A stretch of 64,000 nt of DNA, taken from Sordaria brevicollis (lineage: Eukaryota; Ascomycota; Sordariomycetes; Sordariales; Sordariaceae). Position 1 is the stretch's first letter. Each line of letters opens with the position of its first letter. The stretch lies in assembly GCA_033439795.1 (NCBI GenBank), contig JAUTDP010000004.1, positions 4,092,001 through 4,156,000 on the forward strand, read 5' to 3'. The notes under the pieces are model-generated. The model saw only the letters and a list, made by a program, of their open reading frames with translations. It was not told the origin of the DNA and did no database searches. Of this stretch, positions 45,937 through 58,710 are shown piece by piece. Both the position numbers and the translations under genes were made by a program.

Positions 45937-48796
45937 GGTGGAGACGTTGCTGAGCCGGCGTGTGACTGATGGTGATGGGTGATTTTGATGGCTAGGAAGG
46001 TTGAGAGATGGCGTAAGTGCGGGGCGCAATCTGGCAAATCTCGATGCTTTTCGTATGTACTTGGAGGCGCCTGGCGTCTAAACGGCGGGCCGTTTGTGTG
46101 AGATGTTGTTGCACAGGACGAAATATCGGGTGAGGGTAGAAGTCCGAAGAGGGTCCCTCAAAGGTCACTGGCAAAAGAGCTGCTGAATCAGGACAGGGCC
46201 GCTTGGTGGACACTGAGCAATGTGCTCAGTCAGCTGCTTGTGTCAGAGAGCTGAAGATGAAACGGAGACTTGAAGAGATGATTCCGGACGCGCTGTGGTA
46301 TGATACGATAGCTTTTAAATGTTTGTTAATGGCCAACCACCCAAACAAGCGGGGACCTGTTTGGTGGGCACCCTGAACCGTTGCTACAAGAGACCAATTA
46401 GAAGCTGAAGCCGAGCAGTGTTTACGACGACGGGCTTACGTACAGGCTGTACAGCAGGTCCAGAGCAGCACTGACTGACTGATTCCAGCCAGCCAAGAGG
46501 CAAGCGAACCGAGGGATTCCATGAGGCCAACCAATTCGGGTCGTCGAGTTTGCTGAGTTCAGCTGCCCTGTGTCAGAGTGGACCACAGGCAATTGGTAGG
46601 GCTGATGGGATGGAGTTTAGGCCCCTCGTCCCATCTCTCTGAAAGGGGACGATTGCATCGCGATCGCTGTTCTCGGCCTCTCATTGGTCGGTTTGATGCT
46701 GGCACGATGTCACCGAACAAAGTCCCTGGCGGCCCGTGGCGATGACGATGAGGTGCATTGAGTTGAGATTCATCATCAGATGCGTTGAGGTTGATAAATA
46801 AGCGGAAGATGGTGTTCAGAGAATTTGAGGACGTATGTTTCCCAGAGTGTTCTCTTCAAGGACAGTCCCGGCTTCTGGACGTTGTACATCCGCAGTCGGC
46901 AGCGTAGGTCAGGGTATTCGTTGCTCGTCGCCCCCTCCACCTTTGGGGATTTTCACCCCGCCTTAGAAACGACGAGGGGTCTCTGCCGAAATCCAAGGAC
47001 CGGAACGGTCCAGGAAACATGAGCCATTGAGCTTCCGATTTATGAGCCACGCATGGCGAGGAGTAACAAAATTCATGGAAATATCAGGCTTTTCTTGACG
47101 GAGAGGTGTATGGTTCGCACAAATGAGTTGCACCGCATGGGAGGTTGGAAACGAAGGGGTCATAAGAGTGGTCCATCAGGACAGGTGGGAGGGAAGTTGA
47201 TGAAATGAGCTGAGAGCGAGCAATTGTTCATGCCGAGTTTCAGAATGGTGATGAGGCTTGAAATATTCTCTGTGCATAGTTCGCTAGAGGTAGGTACGTA
47301 ATAAGATTACTTCTAGCAGAATATGCATGGAAGGAACGATTGGAAGTGCCGTGAGTGACGAGATGGAATCTGTCCCTGGAATTTGGCATGCCTGGCATGG
47401 ACGAAAAGAGCGAACCCCCCTCACTAACAATTTGTGCTGTGGCATTGATGACTGCCCCTGGAAGGTCTGGTCCTACAGGGGGCTTAACTTGAATCCGTGG
47501 GGAAGCCCCGCCGTTCGGCAGTCTTCCGACTCCCCCGGGCCGTCGATAAAGGTGATGAGATGAAATTAATTTCACTCGAGTACGAAGAGGCATGGAAAAT
47601 ATTGAAAGCTCTAGGTGAATTCAAGCTTCGGAATGTGAAGAAGCGTAACGTATCGTAACATACTGCACCCCCTCCACGGGCAAACGCGTGCCTGGCCCGG
47701 GCTTCCTTCCATGCTGCCGTGCCCCTGCCGCTCCCACTGACGGAAAAATGACCAGTCCTCTGCAGCTGTTATAGGCGCAGGTACAGTACATTCGGTCTCA
47801 CCTACACTATCACCACTTTTTTTTTTCGAGTCGTCCTGAAAGGATCGTGAACATTCACCTCGAGTACGACAAAAACTCCGATTCGCAATATCGGGCAAGG
47901 CCTTGGACTCTTAAGCACCTTCCAAAGCTCCAGGCTCTGGCATATATCCCGGGCGTCAAAAAGGTAAATAGTACCAGATCTTGGCACTCTTTCTTCTTCG
48001 TCTGTGATTCCTGTTCCTGGATCTTTCTCCAACAACCATCATCACCTCGGTCACTCGCCGCCTACTGCACCTCCGTCACCCTCCCACACCACACCTGCCT
48101 CACCTCTTTGGAATTCGGAACGTGGAAGCGTGACTTGGTTGACCCTTCTGTCCGGTCAAGCCCCGATCTGGCATAACAACCCATCACGGTCTGCGCACAC
48201 CGGGTATATTCCTTCTCGACACCCTCATCACCAAGCTCACCCTGGATCCGAGGTATAGGAAGAAAGAGGGGGGAACCGGGACACCTCGAGTGACGGCAAA
48301 GTTCTGGATGGGGTTGGCGTATGAGATTTCCCGTTTGAGGCCAAGGTCAGCAATTATCACTGACAAGCCTCACGACCCGGGGAGAATTATCACTCACTTG
48401 GAATTATTCAACTTGCGCCCCTTTTAACCCCCCAATCTTTTGCCCACCCACTTTCACACCAACTCATATTCACCCCATCCCCTGCCACATTTTCCCATTG
48501 AGACATTTTCCTTTCTCCTTCCCAGTTCGGATATCACATACTTTACATCAAAAAAAAATTCACTCGGCTTGAGACTGACCAGCTACAAGTATTTCTAGCT
48601 TTTGACTTCCACCTCATTCTTGAGCCAAAAGAAACCACGAAGTCCTCAGAATAGGGACATGATATCGACAAAGATCCACTATCCTTCGGCATTCATTACA
48701 CAAATACACAACTAGCGTTGTCATCTCCTTCACCACCTCAACCAAACCTACAATCTTCAACCAACGGCCTCAGTCACCAACTCAACTCACTTCACC
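45937..48796. other. Divergent spacer, phospholipase D / GNAT gene
   Basis: 2.86 kb holding both promoters. A T-rich run lies at about 47817-47826 and a C-rich, A-rich leader-like stretch at 48440-48796. Open frames up to about 117 codons show no recognisable domain. No gene annotated. Confidence 0.55.
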
Positions 48797-49588
48797 ATGG
48801 ACCTCTCACCAACCCTCCCCCAACCAGCCTCCTCCCCCTCCATGACCTACGTCTTCCACCCCGAGCAACACGGCCACCTAGTCCCCTGGATCGCCGCCCT
48901 ACACGCCTCATGCATGAACACAGACCGCATGATCGGGCCCTTTCTCCCTCCATTCGATAACGGCAAGCTTTTAGGATGGTGGAGGGAACGAATCGCCGAG
49001 TCCAACAACGGCACGCGCGTCATCGTCTTGCTATTGCCCGAAACTCCGCCGGGTAGCAAACCCGTTGGCAACGACCTTCGAGGACTGGCGATGCTCAAGC
49101 TAAGTGATACGGAGACGGGGTCCTTCAGGGGAAAGATCGATACTCTGTTGGTCAACCGGGAGTTTCGCAGGCAAGGTGGGGCGAAGGCGCTGGTGGACGC
49201 GTTGGAGTATGAGGCTGCTAGGAGGGGGAGGACTTTGATTGTATGTCTCCTTTCATTTCCGCCTTTTTTTCTACTGGACGATATGAAGAGACTAATGGTA
49301 CCGATATAGAGAGTCAACACGGAGACTAACTCACCCGCCGAAGCCGCCTTCAAGAAATTCGGCTATATCGAGTTCGGTCAGGTTCCTCAGTTCAGCAGAG
49401 CTGTGGGGGTCTCTCATCTTAATGGTGGCAGTCTGAAAAAGAGCGAGACGTTTTTCTATAAGGATCTTTTGACGATATCACAACAGCAGCAGCACCAACA
49501 ACAACAACCACAGCAACAGCAACAACCGCAGTATCTACAAGAGTTTTCTAACGGTGTCGCTAACTCAAATTCTTCTTCTTCCTCTTAG
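48797..49588 (+). CDS. GNAT-family N-acetyltransferase with polyglutamine tail
   Basis: Two exons, 48797-49240 and 49310-49588, separated by a 69-nt intron (donor GTATGT, branch GACTAATG, acceptor TAG), giving 240 residues. The start ATG is in a strong context (CACCATGG). The fold signature is an internal strand with GLAMLKLS, then the acetyl-CoA pyrophosphate loop region VNREFRRQGGAKALVDALE (about 117-135), then the family's downstream block NTETNSPAEAAFKKFGYIE. Such enzymes transfer an acetyl group to an amine; the substrate is unknown, and the protein could act on a small molecule, protein or antibiotic. After the domain the last 50 or so residues are Gln-rich (CAA/CAG repeats at about 49480-49535) and end in serines. 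Composition runs from C-rich at the 5' end to G-rich before the intron. Confidence 0.85.
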
Positions 49589-50837
49589 GCTGGAGAAGGA
49601 GGGAAGGAGGGAAGATGAGGGCTACGCTGGTATGACTCCTCCAACTATTATGAAGTGGAAGTTTCCTGAGCAAGCTGGCGCTTCTCCTGCTTTTTCTATA
49701 GCACAGAAGCTTTCCTGATTCTTCGTTATTCTACTTCTTTTCCTTCAGACTTACACAACATAGTCTTTCAATTTCCCTTTACATTTTTTTTTTTTTTTTC
49801 ATTCCTTCTAGCCATGTCTGGCTTCCTTCTACCAATATGTGTTGCGATTATTGGGTTTGGTTCGTTCGGGGTTAAGGTTTCAGGTTTCCTCAAGTTTTCG
49901 GCTTGTTTTTGGGATTGGGTGGTGTGTTTAGAGAAAGAGAAAGAAAAAAGATGAAAGCCCACGCTTTCCAAAATGTTATGGGAGGGCTACCTCCTTGTTT
50001 TTTTCCTTTGGTTTCTTTCCCTTATTTGTCCTCAAAGATGTGTACATGGGAATTTCTCGGAAGCTGCTTGTGTGTTGGGAGTTTATGTTTGGCTTGTCAA
50101 GTTGTGTCTGAATGGGGTTAGGAAAAGGAGTGAGTCCAAAACAAATGACGTTCTTCTCTTCTCGACTGTTTAAGTTCCTCCCGTGTAACAGCATTGTTGG
50201 CGAGATCATAACCCGTAGCCTCAACGGGATTACATATGCGGCCACTTATTGCGGCCAGCCTACCAAAACCACAATCCGGAGGGCTGGGACTCTCACCATA
50301 TCTTATTATGAACTCGATTCAGCATAATATCCTACACGCCAACTCTATTCTACACAAACGGTGATTCCATCAGTCATGATATGACGGGGCGAAACGCCAC
50401 AAAGCAACGTAGTGTAATGGGATATATAAAAAGGCATGACCATCGAGGAAAGAAGAAGAAAAGAGTGAGAAATGTAAGTGATATCCATACCAATACCCGG
50501 TCAAGGCAGCTTTCAGTTCGGGTTCCTTTTTATAATAAGCCAAAAGCCCCCAGTCCAGTGATGCTCTGTCCCGCCAAATATTCCCCATCTATCGGTACCG
50601 TTCATCCGTCCTTCCCCAGAATATCGTTCGGCCTTTCGCAATTATACACAAATTTCCTCCGCTGCCCCTTTGCCCACCCGCAACACTAGTCCATCAGAGT
50701 CATTAACAACAACTTTTGCACGCTTTCCAGCCCCCATCCACCACGTGCAACATATGTAAAATCCAGATCATTTTCCTTGATGAAGTTTATAAACCAACAC
50801 ACACTCACACAGCCGCTCTCAGATTCAGACCATAAGC
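49589..50837. other. Convergent 3'-3' spacer, GNAT gene / ER PDI
   Basis: 1.25 kb between two stop codons. Contains a run of 16 T (49784-49799) and a CACGTG palindrome (50742-50747). No gene seen. Confidence 0.55.
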
Positions 50838-53371
50838 TTAATCAGCCTTGGGTCCGTTGTTGCTGCTACCGCTACCGCCGAACACGCTCTGCATGAAGCC
50901 GCCGTTGCCGCCCTTCTCGCCGGGAGCAGTAACACCGCCTTCCTCCAGCTTGAAGTGAGTGCCTCTCCTGTGGGCGCGAGCGCTGTTGCGGAACCATGAG
51001 AAAAGGCCGAAGGCGATGCCGAGGATGCAGCCCATGGAGAGGTAAGGGTGCTCAGAGAAGGTCATGCGAATGTCAAAGAAGATCTTCTCGAAGGCGGAGA
51101 TGGTGAGCTTGGGCTTGATGTTGAGCGGGTTCTGGGTGATCTTGGTGATGGTCTCGAGGATGGAGGTACGGCTGGGGACGATGGGGTTGCCGGTAGTGGT
51201 CTGATCCCAGTAGCGACGGTTCTGATTGAAGAAGCATGTTAGCAAGGGTTCTTTAAAGATGCGGACTCGACACTCAGCACTTACATCCTCGTCGTTGATA
51301 ATGATGCGGTCACCAGTATCCTTGACATCAATACCGTAGGTGGTACGGATCCACCTCTGCCAGAAAACGCCGTCAACCCAAGCAAAGGTGATCTCCTTCC
51401 TATCCGCTCTATCCATATTAATGCGGATGTTCTTGGCAGCACGCAAAGCACGCTGGTCGTTGCGGTCCTCGGCCTCTTCGATGCGCAGCTGCTTGGCGTT
51501 GCGGAGCTCCTGTCTCTCGAGCTGGAAGAGCTGGATCTGCTTGTCCATCCACTCGTTGGCAGCAGACTTCATCTCGCGGATAGCGCCAGTGAACGACTCC
51601 TCATCGTCTCTGTTAAGGAGTCCGAGGACGACGATCTTGCCATCCATAATCTCGCGGGCGTTGGAAGCGGTCATCTCAGGAACAATGGGCAGCCAAACGG
51701 ACTTCATCCAGTTTAGAACTTGTCGAGTGCCGCGCATCTCGTTGGGAGTGAGGGGCTGGTAGTAGGTGGGGCGGCCCTCGCGAGAGACGAGCAGGCGGGG
51801 CCAGGTGGTGATCTTGAAGCGATCATACATTTCGGGGTCGCGGGTCTTGACGAGCTTGGCGCGGCCGATAAGGCTGAGAGGGAGACGCTCAAGGGCGAGG
51901 AAGTCCTCGGTGGTAGTGGCGTGGTCGTAGAAGTAAACGAAGATGACCTCCTCCTTCTCCTCAAGAGCCTTGAAAGAAGCAGCATCCACATCTTGCACGC
52001 CCTTGGAGATATCAATGGCCTTCTCAGCATACGCAAGGAAATCGCCGAGACCACGGAGGCCGGTGTACTCGACGCGCTCGCCTCCACGGAAGAACTGAAT
52101 GGTGGGGTAGCCGGTGACGCGGACGTCCTTGCAGAGGCGCTGCTCCTGCTCGCAGTTGACCTCACCGATGTTGAGACGGCCCTTCATCTCGCGAGCAACC
52201 TGAGCCCAGTTGGCGGCCATGGCTTGGCAGTGGTGGCACCAAGGGGCGTAGAACTTGATGAACCAAGGCTCCTGGGTCATGGTGACCTGGCTCTGGAAGG
52301 ACTCGGCAGTCAAGGGCTGAGAGATACCGTTGGGGTTAGGAGTAGTCTTGGGCTTGTTGCCCTTGATGGACGCAGCGGCAGCAGCGGCAGCAGCAGGCGC
52401 CTCGTAGTAAGCAGCAGGAGTAGACTTCTTCTCCTCCTCCTTGGCCTTCTCGATCTTAGCCTTGGCCTCAACAGAGGGGTCGGCCTTGGAGGCAGCCTTG
52501 GTTTCCGTGGCCTTGTCCAGCACATTTTCCACAACCTTGTCCGCGGCGGGCTTCTCCTCGGTCTTGGGAGTCGGCATCAAGTATTCGTCGTTTCCGGTGA
52601 TGAAAGTATCCTTAACAGGCTCGACCTTGGCGGCGGAGTCCTTGACCAGATCGAGCTTGAGGGCATCCTCGACGGTGGTGTCAACCTTGGGAGCTTCCTT
52701 TGCTTCCTTGGTGGCGCCGACCTTGGGGACGTAGCCGGGAGCAGAGGTATCGCCAGGCTTAGGGAGCTCAACCTTGACGGGCCTTGTTCCAGGCTTGGTC
52801 TCCTCCAGAGCCTTCTCCACCACCTCGCTCAAAACGACCATGGACTTGACGCCCTTAAGAGCCTCGACCTGTTCGCCATTCTTGTAGAGAGTAGTTGTCG
52901 GGTAGGAAGACGCCTTGTGGGCGCTGCACAAATCGTAGTAGGCCACACAGTTGATGGTGCCGAAGCGGAAATCGTAGAATTCGGTGAAGTTCGCGTTCTC
53001 GTTTCCGACGGGCTTCGATGTGTAGTAGAACTCGTATAATGTTTGGTATGTCGGAGCAAAGTCAATGCAGTGCGGGCAGTAAGGGCTGCAGGTGCGAGGT
53101 GTTAGCTAACGCGGTCGCGTGCCTTACCAGAGTTACAAAGACCAAGAGATGGAAGAGAGATAGGTAAATACCTGTAGTGCTTAACCATCAGCCATTTGCT
53201 GGCCTTGGACTCCTTCTCCCAGTTGTCGGGAGTGAGCTCGATAAGCGGTGGTATCGATACGTCGTTGAACTTGGTGTACTCTGCCACGTCGTCCTCGGCT
53301 TCTGTTGTTGTCGTCGTTGATGCGGCAACGGCCAGACGGGCCGCGCCCAAGAAAAGAGGAAGCCACCTCAT
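50838..53371 (-). CDS. ER membrane protein disulfide-isomerase with two thioredoxin domains
   Basis: Three exons: 53371-53172, 53085-51285 and 51221-50838, with introns of 86 and 63 nt, giving 794 residues. The N-terminus MRWLPLFLGAARLAVAA is a signal peptide. The first thioredoxin domain carries SPYCPHC (Cys70, Cys73), placed right after intron 1; the second carries APWCHHC (Cys350, Cys353) followed by the cis-proline motif VTGYPTIQFF. Between them lies a Lys/Glu/Ala/Pro-rich linker with an alanine run. A large conserved C-terminal region follows and a single hydrophobic helix lies at about 727-743, after which a short basic and Gly-rich tail is presumably cytosolic. There is no KDEL ending. 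The layout resembles yeast Eps1 and TMX-type membrane PDIs that assist folding or quality control of membrane proteins. Confidence 0.87.
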
Positions 53372-54561
53372 GGTTCGTGGCCGGATATGTGATAAGCTGT
53401 GATGTTGTTTAACAATGTCGGGGCCTGGTTGTCGCACACTGCATCGAGGAGTGAACCAGCACCGCCTGGGTGGGAAGAATCGCCTTTAAAACCTAAAATC
53501 GGACCCAATTCGTATGTATGTGCTGTAGGGTCGATATCGCGACGGGATGGTCGTCGATGTATTATGCAGCGGTGGTGCACTGAGTGGTGTTCACAGCGAG
53601 TCAACGACCAGCAAAAGATAAGAGACGAAACCGCCTTTGAAAATAGTAGAAGCGTAGGTGGTGTTTGTCTGCTGGCGGCATGGGGAAACAATTCCACCTC
53701 ACAATTGAACCCGCTACTTGCTTCAGCGACGGGGGGCCAGGGGGTCAAAGGGATTCAGGAGGCGATCGAGGCAATGGCGACCGGCCGTGCTGGCCCCTGG
53801 ACTCTCAGGGCCCGCCCAGGGGGGCTAGAACGATTTCAGCCAAGACTTGACAGTGGGGCAGTCGTCGCGGGAACCGAGCCAAGCCACAGGAGGCTGAAAT
53901 AAACAATTCCCCAAAGCCGGTTGGAGTTGGCCATGCAACCAACGACAACACGAGCCATCGCATATTGTCCAAGAGACAGCATTGAACCCGTTCGTTTCTC
54001 TGGGTGAACAGCTTGCAGAGTATCATCAAAGCTCTTCCGAAGCTGATTCTTAGTCGACCATTCGTTGGCAGTCCAACTCGGGAGGCGCCTGCTTCACGAT
54101 ATATTTTGGGGATCGGTGTTAGGCCGGTACTTGGAGTTCGTCTTGAACTGTTATTGAAAGACTGCAAAATATCCGATCACCAAGGCACAAAGAGCTGCTG
54201 AGCTTATCAGATCTCTCAGCAACTTGAATCCACTTCCGAATCAGCAAGGATTTCGACCCGAATAACATCCAGCTGGTCTCTTACAATTTCGAAGGAAGTC
54301 GCCCTTAACAGAAACAGTTGGGCAACCTGAATGGAACAGAACGGCAAGAACAAAACGTTGAAGAAACTGTCTCGGAAGGAGCAAAGCAGGGAGACACCAC
54401 AAGGCTCATGATTTGAGACACTTCATGTTCGCAAGTTGTACGAGATTCAGTTGTCGAGATACGCCAATCCTACAGCTTTTATTCGTCAAATTCCCAGTGT
54501 CCAACGTCGACGACCCATCCTGACCATTGCTCGTGAATTGGCTACCACTCTGTCTGCCACA
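53372..54561. other. Divergent promoter spacer, ER PDI / tdp1
   Basis: 1.19 kb between two divergent starts; holds both promoters. No gene, repeat or RNA gene recognised. Confidence 0.6.
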
Positions 54562-56460
54562 ATGGATCACAGCCGTCCGCCAAAAAGAACAGTCCAAGAT
54601 GCTGAGTTGGCTGAAACCGGTGATGCAGGTGTCCAGGGCAGTGGGAGTAGCAGGGCAACGCCGCGATCGCTCAGTCGCGCTGTCAGCCCTCCGGCCAAAA
54701 AACGCCGGATAAGCCCGGAGAAAGAGGAACTTTTTTTCGCAACATTGCAAGAAGGAAACAAGGCTGAAGAGGAGACTGACGAGGAGACTGAAGAGAAGGA
54801 GGAACAACAGCCAAGTCCGTCTCAAAAGATCGTCAAGTCACCATTTCACCTCACCACTATTCGTTCTCTTGGACAGGCTTCAAACAAGGATACCGTATCA
54901 CTCAAGGACCTTCTCGGTGATCCTCTGATAACAGAGTGCTGGGAGTTCAACTACCTTCACGACATTGACTTTCTCATGAATGCGTTTGACGATGACGTCC
55001 GTCATCTGGTCAAGGTCCATGTTGTCCATGGCTTCTGGAAGAAGGAGGACCCTAATAGGCTGCAAATACAGGTATGTGAACGTCAGCATATCAGAAAGTC
55101 AGTTTCTCAGGTCTAAGCCATCATCTAGTCGGACGCTGCTCGCTATCCCAACATCACCACACACCATGCCTATCTCCCGGAGCCTTTTGGCACGCATCAC
55201 AGCAAGATGATGGTCCTCTTTCGAGCAGACGACACGGCAGAAATCATTATTCACACAGCCAACCTCATCCCGAGAGACTGGGGTAACATGACCCAAGCCG
55301 CCTGGATCTCTCCTCGACTTCCCCTCTTGAGGTCTTCTGACAACCAGCCTCCAACTTCGGCCTCATCACCACCAGCTGGCTCCGGTGAAAAGTTCAAGAT
55401 TGACTTCCTGAACTATCTACGCTCATACAAAGCCGCGTGTAAACCACTAGTCGACCAGCTTTTTAGGTGTGACTTCTCCTCAATACGCGGCTCACTAATC
55501 GCCAGCGTGCCAGGGCGACACTGCCTCGTTGACGACTTTCCTACACGTTGGGGCTGGGCCGCGATGAAAGAAACTCTCAAGTCTGTTCCCGTTTTTCAAC
55601 CATCAGACCCCAGCAAAAACGGCGGCGAAAAGCCTGAAATTGTAATCCAAATCTCCTCCATCGCCACTCTAGGTCCCACAGACACCTGGCTCAAAAACAC
55701 TCTTTTCGAATCTCTCAGCGGTTCCCAAGGCCCAAAAACCCTCGGGAAGTCCAAGCCAGACTTCAAAATCATCTTCCCCACCCCCGACGAAATCCGCAAG
55801 TCTCTCGATGGGTACACATCAGGCGGTTCCATCCACACCAAGATCCAGTCCGCCCAGCAAGCCAAACAACTCCAGTACCTGCGACCAATGTTTTGTCACT
55901 GGGCGAATGACTCGGCTGATGGCATTGGCACCACCACTTCAGCTGCTATGACTGTGAGAGAAGCAGGTCGCAAACGCGCCGCTCCGCATATCAAAACCTT
56001 TATACGCTACGCTGACCAGAAAACGAAAGACCGGATTGATTGGGCGCTACTCACCTCGGCCAATCTGTCTAAACAAGCGTGGGGCGATGCGCAGAGCAAG
56101 AATAATGCTGGGGAGCCGCAGGTGCGGATATGTTCGTATGAGATTGGCGTGTTGGTGTGGCCCGAGCTGTTTGTGGATGGTGATGGTGGGGGTGGAAAGG
56201 AGAAGGCGGTTATGGTGCCAACTTTCCTTACGGACACCCCTACCGTTGAGTCTGTTAAGGGCGGCAAGGAGCATGGAAGCAGTGAAGGTGACAAGAAGGA
56301 AAAGGTAGTAGAGGGCGACGGGGGGTCAACGACGGTGGTAGGTCTGCGCATGCCATATAACCTGCCGTTGCAGCGGTACGGGCCGCAAGAGGTACCTTGG
56401 GTCGCTACAGCGAATCACTTGGAGCCGGACTGGATGGGACAGGTATGGCGACATGAGTGA
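54562..56460 (+). CDS. tdp1: Tyrosyl-DNA phosphodiesterase 1
   Basis: Two exons, 54562-55071 and 55129-56460, separated by a 57-nt intron (donor GTATGT, acceptor TAG), giving 613 residues. The start ATG has context CACAATGG. The enzyme hydrolyses the bond between DNA 3' ends and a trapped topoisomerase tyrosine. Two HxK motifs form the active site: THHSKMMVLF (His194, Lys196) and APHIKTFIRY (His457, Lys459), the latter followed by TSANLSKQAWG as in human TDP1. The block SGGSIHTKIQSAQQ before the second motif is also family-typical. The N-terminal 100 residues are disordered, with a basic PAKKRR patch (possible nuclear signal) followed by an acidic Glu/Thr run. An extra Gly/Lys-rich loop lies at about 540-580. 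top2 is in the same window, 32 kb away, but nothing shows co-regulation. Confidence 0.95.
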
Positions 56461-57056
56461 GTGAGCTGTGATAATGGTTATCAGCTGATGGGTCTTTCAT
56501 GATGATACCCTTTTTGGTTTTCCTAAAATCCCTTTCATCTGGTGTAGAGTCGAAACGCGCGGCTCAAGCCGTCATACCACGTTATGTATAGACGGGGAAG
56601 TACAGATGTCTCATATGTAGTGTAACTGAACTCGCAGCAAACCGGAGAAATTGCATGTTTGTCAGATATCGACATAGAGACCGGAATGTCTAGAGTGGTT
56701 CTACCTGTTAGTTAGCAAGACTTCAAAGCAAACCTCCGAGGTAACGTTATTCCCGTTCAAATGTCCAGACAAACACCACCACGACATCTCTTGTCTGACC
56801 ATGCCACGCCTTCCATCCTACCTATGTACCTCTATCACGGGAACTACCCACCAACACTTCTTCGTTCACCGGTCGTCGTGTCGCCACCGGTCTGAGCCGA
56901 CCTGTTTGCGCAAACTACCAACAACGGCACACCACCATGGCTTCGTTCCAACATTGGTCTGGTGCACTTTGCAAGCTCGATGGAGGTCGTTCTTTGTTCA
57001 TAAATGGCATTATATTTCAAAGCTCTTCAACTTTCGGGTATCTCAAAGCTAGCTTT
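56461..57056. other. Convergent 3'-3' spacer, tdp1 / acyl-CoA-binding protein
   Basis: 596 nt between two stop codons; no gene seen. Confidence 0.6.
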
Positions 57057-57727
57057 TTAGTTGGAGCCAACAGCCTCGGGGGCCTTGTTCTCGTCGTAGC
57101 CGTACTGGGTCTTCATCTCCTCGACCTTGGCGACGTACTTGGTCTGGGCCTCCTCGGCGGAAAGGCCCTCGTCGACAACCTTCTGCCAGGCGTTGTACTT
57201 GGCCTTGCCCTGTTTTGGTGGAGAAGAGGTGTTTGTTAGTTATTGTAACTAAGAATATGCGGGGGTTACGGATAGGAAGGGACGGGTGCGTTGCGTTGTG
57301 GCAGGTAGGTGGGCAGGTTTCGTGACTCGTCCGATGACCAAAGGAGAGCGCGCGCATAACGGGGAGAGGTGGAACGAGAGACGGAGCGGGACGGCAACGA
57401 ACCTTCAAGTCGAACATGCCAGGCTTGTCAGCCTTGGAGAAGTCAGCGCCGGTGGCAACCTTGTAGAGGGCTGTGGATGACGGTTGTTAGCTAGCTTTCT
57501 TGCCGTTCATGGAGATAGTCGTCGAGTCTAGTTGGAGCTCCAGCTCTGCTTGATCGAGCGCGCGCAAGACGGATGGGACCTCGGCTATTGACGGGCTGCA
57601 GAGCGCAAGTATGGGCTGAACACGGGATGTGACGCAACGCACCATAGATCTCGAGGAGATCATCGTTGGAAGGCTTAGAAGTAAGCTTCTTGGAATCGGC
57701 AACGGCCTTCTCGAAAGCGGCAGACAT
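57057..57727 (-). CDS. Acyl-CoA-binding protein
   Basis: Three exons: 57727-57643, 57470-57403 and 57209-57057, giving 101 residues. Introns are 172 and 193 nt, long for this window, with donors GTGCGT and GTTCGT. The joined sequence shows the whole four-helix ACBP domain: MSAAFEKAVADSKKL, then SNDDLLEIYALYKVATGAD, DKPGMFDLKGKAKYNAW and a final helix with YVAKVEEMKTQYGYDE. The Tyr and Lys residues that hold the acyl-CoA adenine and phosphates are present (Tyr28-type in LLEIYALYK, Lys in KGKAKYNAW). The protein carries long-chain acyl-CoA in the cytosol between synthesis and use. It is slightly longer than yeast Acb1 (87 residues) because of a short C-terminal extension ending EAVGSN. Confidence 0.95.
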
Positions 57728-58710
57728 TTTGATTGTTTGTTGGGGTTTTGGGTTGCTGTTAGTAGAGAATAGCAGCTTGGGTTAGCTTGAGCCTCGAACA
57801 TAAGTTGCGCGTCGCGTGTATACGTACGATGGGTATATATGGAACTTGGAGTTTGGAAGATGGGGAAAGAAGAGGAGAGAAGGAAGATCGGGAGATTGTG
57901 AGGGTTATAGCAGGACCACTGTTCCTTTAAGTACACCTCACCTACATACCTGGTACAGTACAACAGAGACAACTTGTTGAGGATCCAAGGATGGGATGAA
58001 ATGCAACTCTCGAACCGGATTGGCGGGGTAGGTACCTTCCAGGCTCCAAAGTGCGGAGTTAGCAACACCTGCGCGCTGTGTGGAATGTGGACTTCCCCAG
58101 CAGTCACAGTGAGAGTTGTTGGTGGGGAGGGGTCTTTTTCCCCTGGAAGCTCTTTCCATGTGACCATAAGCGTCATTGGCCCCACTAGAGGTAGTTATCG
58201 ATCCTATGATAGCATCTACAACACCCTCTTGAACATCCCGTTCCTATAACTTGTCAGCCTTACTTATGCATATGATGGTTAGTTTCGGATCCTGGTGTTA
58301 AAAACTACGTGATCAGAGTTGTCCAATCAATGGTAGTGTGTCGTTAAATCCGAAGACGGTCCAAGACCAAGTACATTGCCTTTGTGCCTGCATGCTCAGC
58401 AGGAGTTGTCTTGGAAGTGACACTTCAGTCTCCAACGCTTCTTCACTTTGAAGCCACCTTTATGAGTATATATCGGACTATGTTACTTGGGCTAACTGTG
58501 AGTGTAAGATACGATGTCATCAGTCACGATGTAAGCCATCAGGAACCTTAGCTTTCTGTTACTTCACCAAATACCATTAAGAGATTATGCTGTCTTAGAA
58601 CGATGAAACGCAACTGATAAACCAATCATGCCTGTGGCCATCGACCTCAAAGAGGCCATCAAGGTGTCCCTCTCTTTTCAACCCATCCCATCCTACCAAA
58701 CCTCCAAGCC
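57728..58710. other. Intergenic, upstream of acyl-CoA-binding protein and downstream of end3
   Basis: 983 nt. It holds the acyl-CoA-binding protein promoter near 57.7-58.0 kb and the end3 3' end. No gene seen. Confidence 0.55.

Noticed and set aside
51720..53039. Open frame of 439 codons on the + strand opposite the ER PDI gene
   Set aside because: It lies exactly antisense to a well-supported coding exon, has Leu/Gly/Val-rich low-complexity composition and no domain. It is an antisense shadow caused by codon usage that lacks TTA, CTA and TCA.
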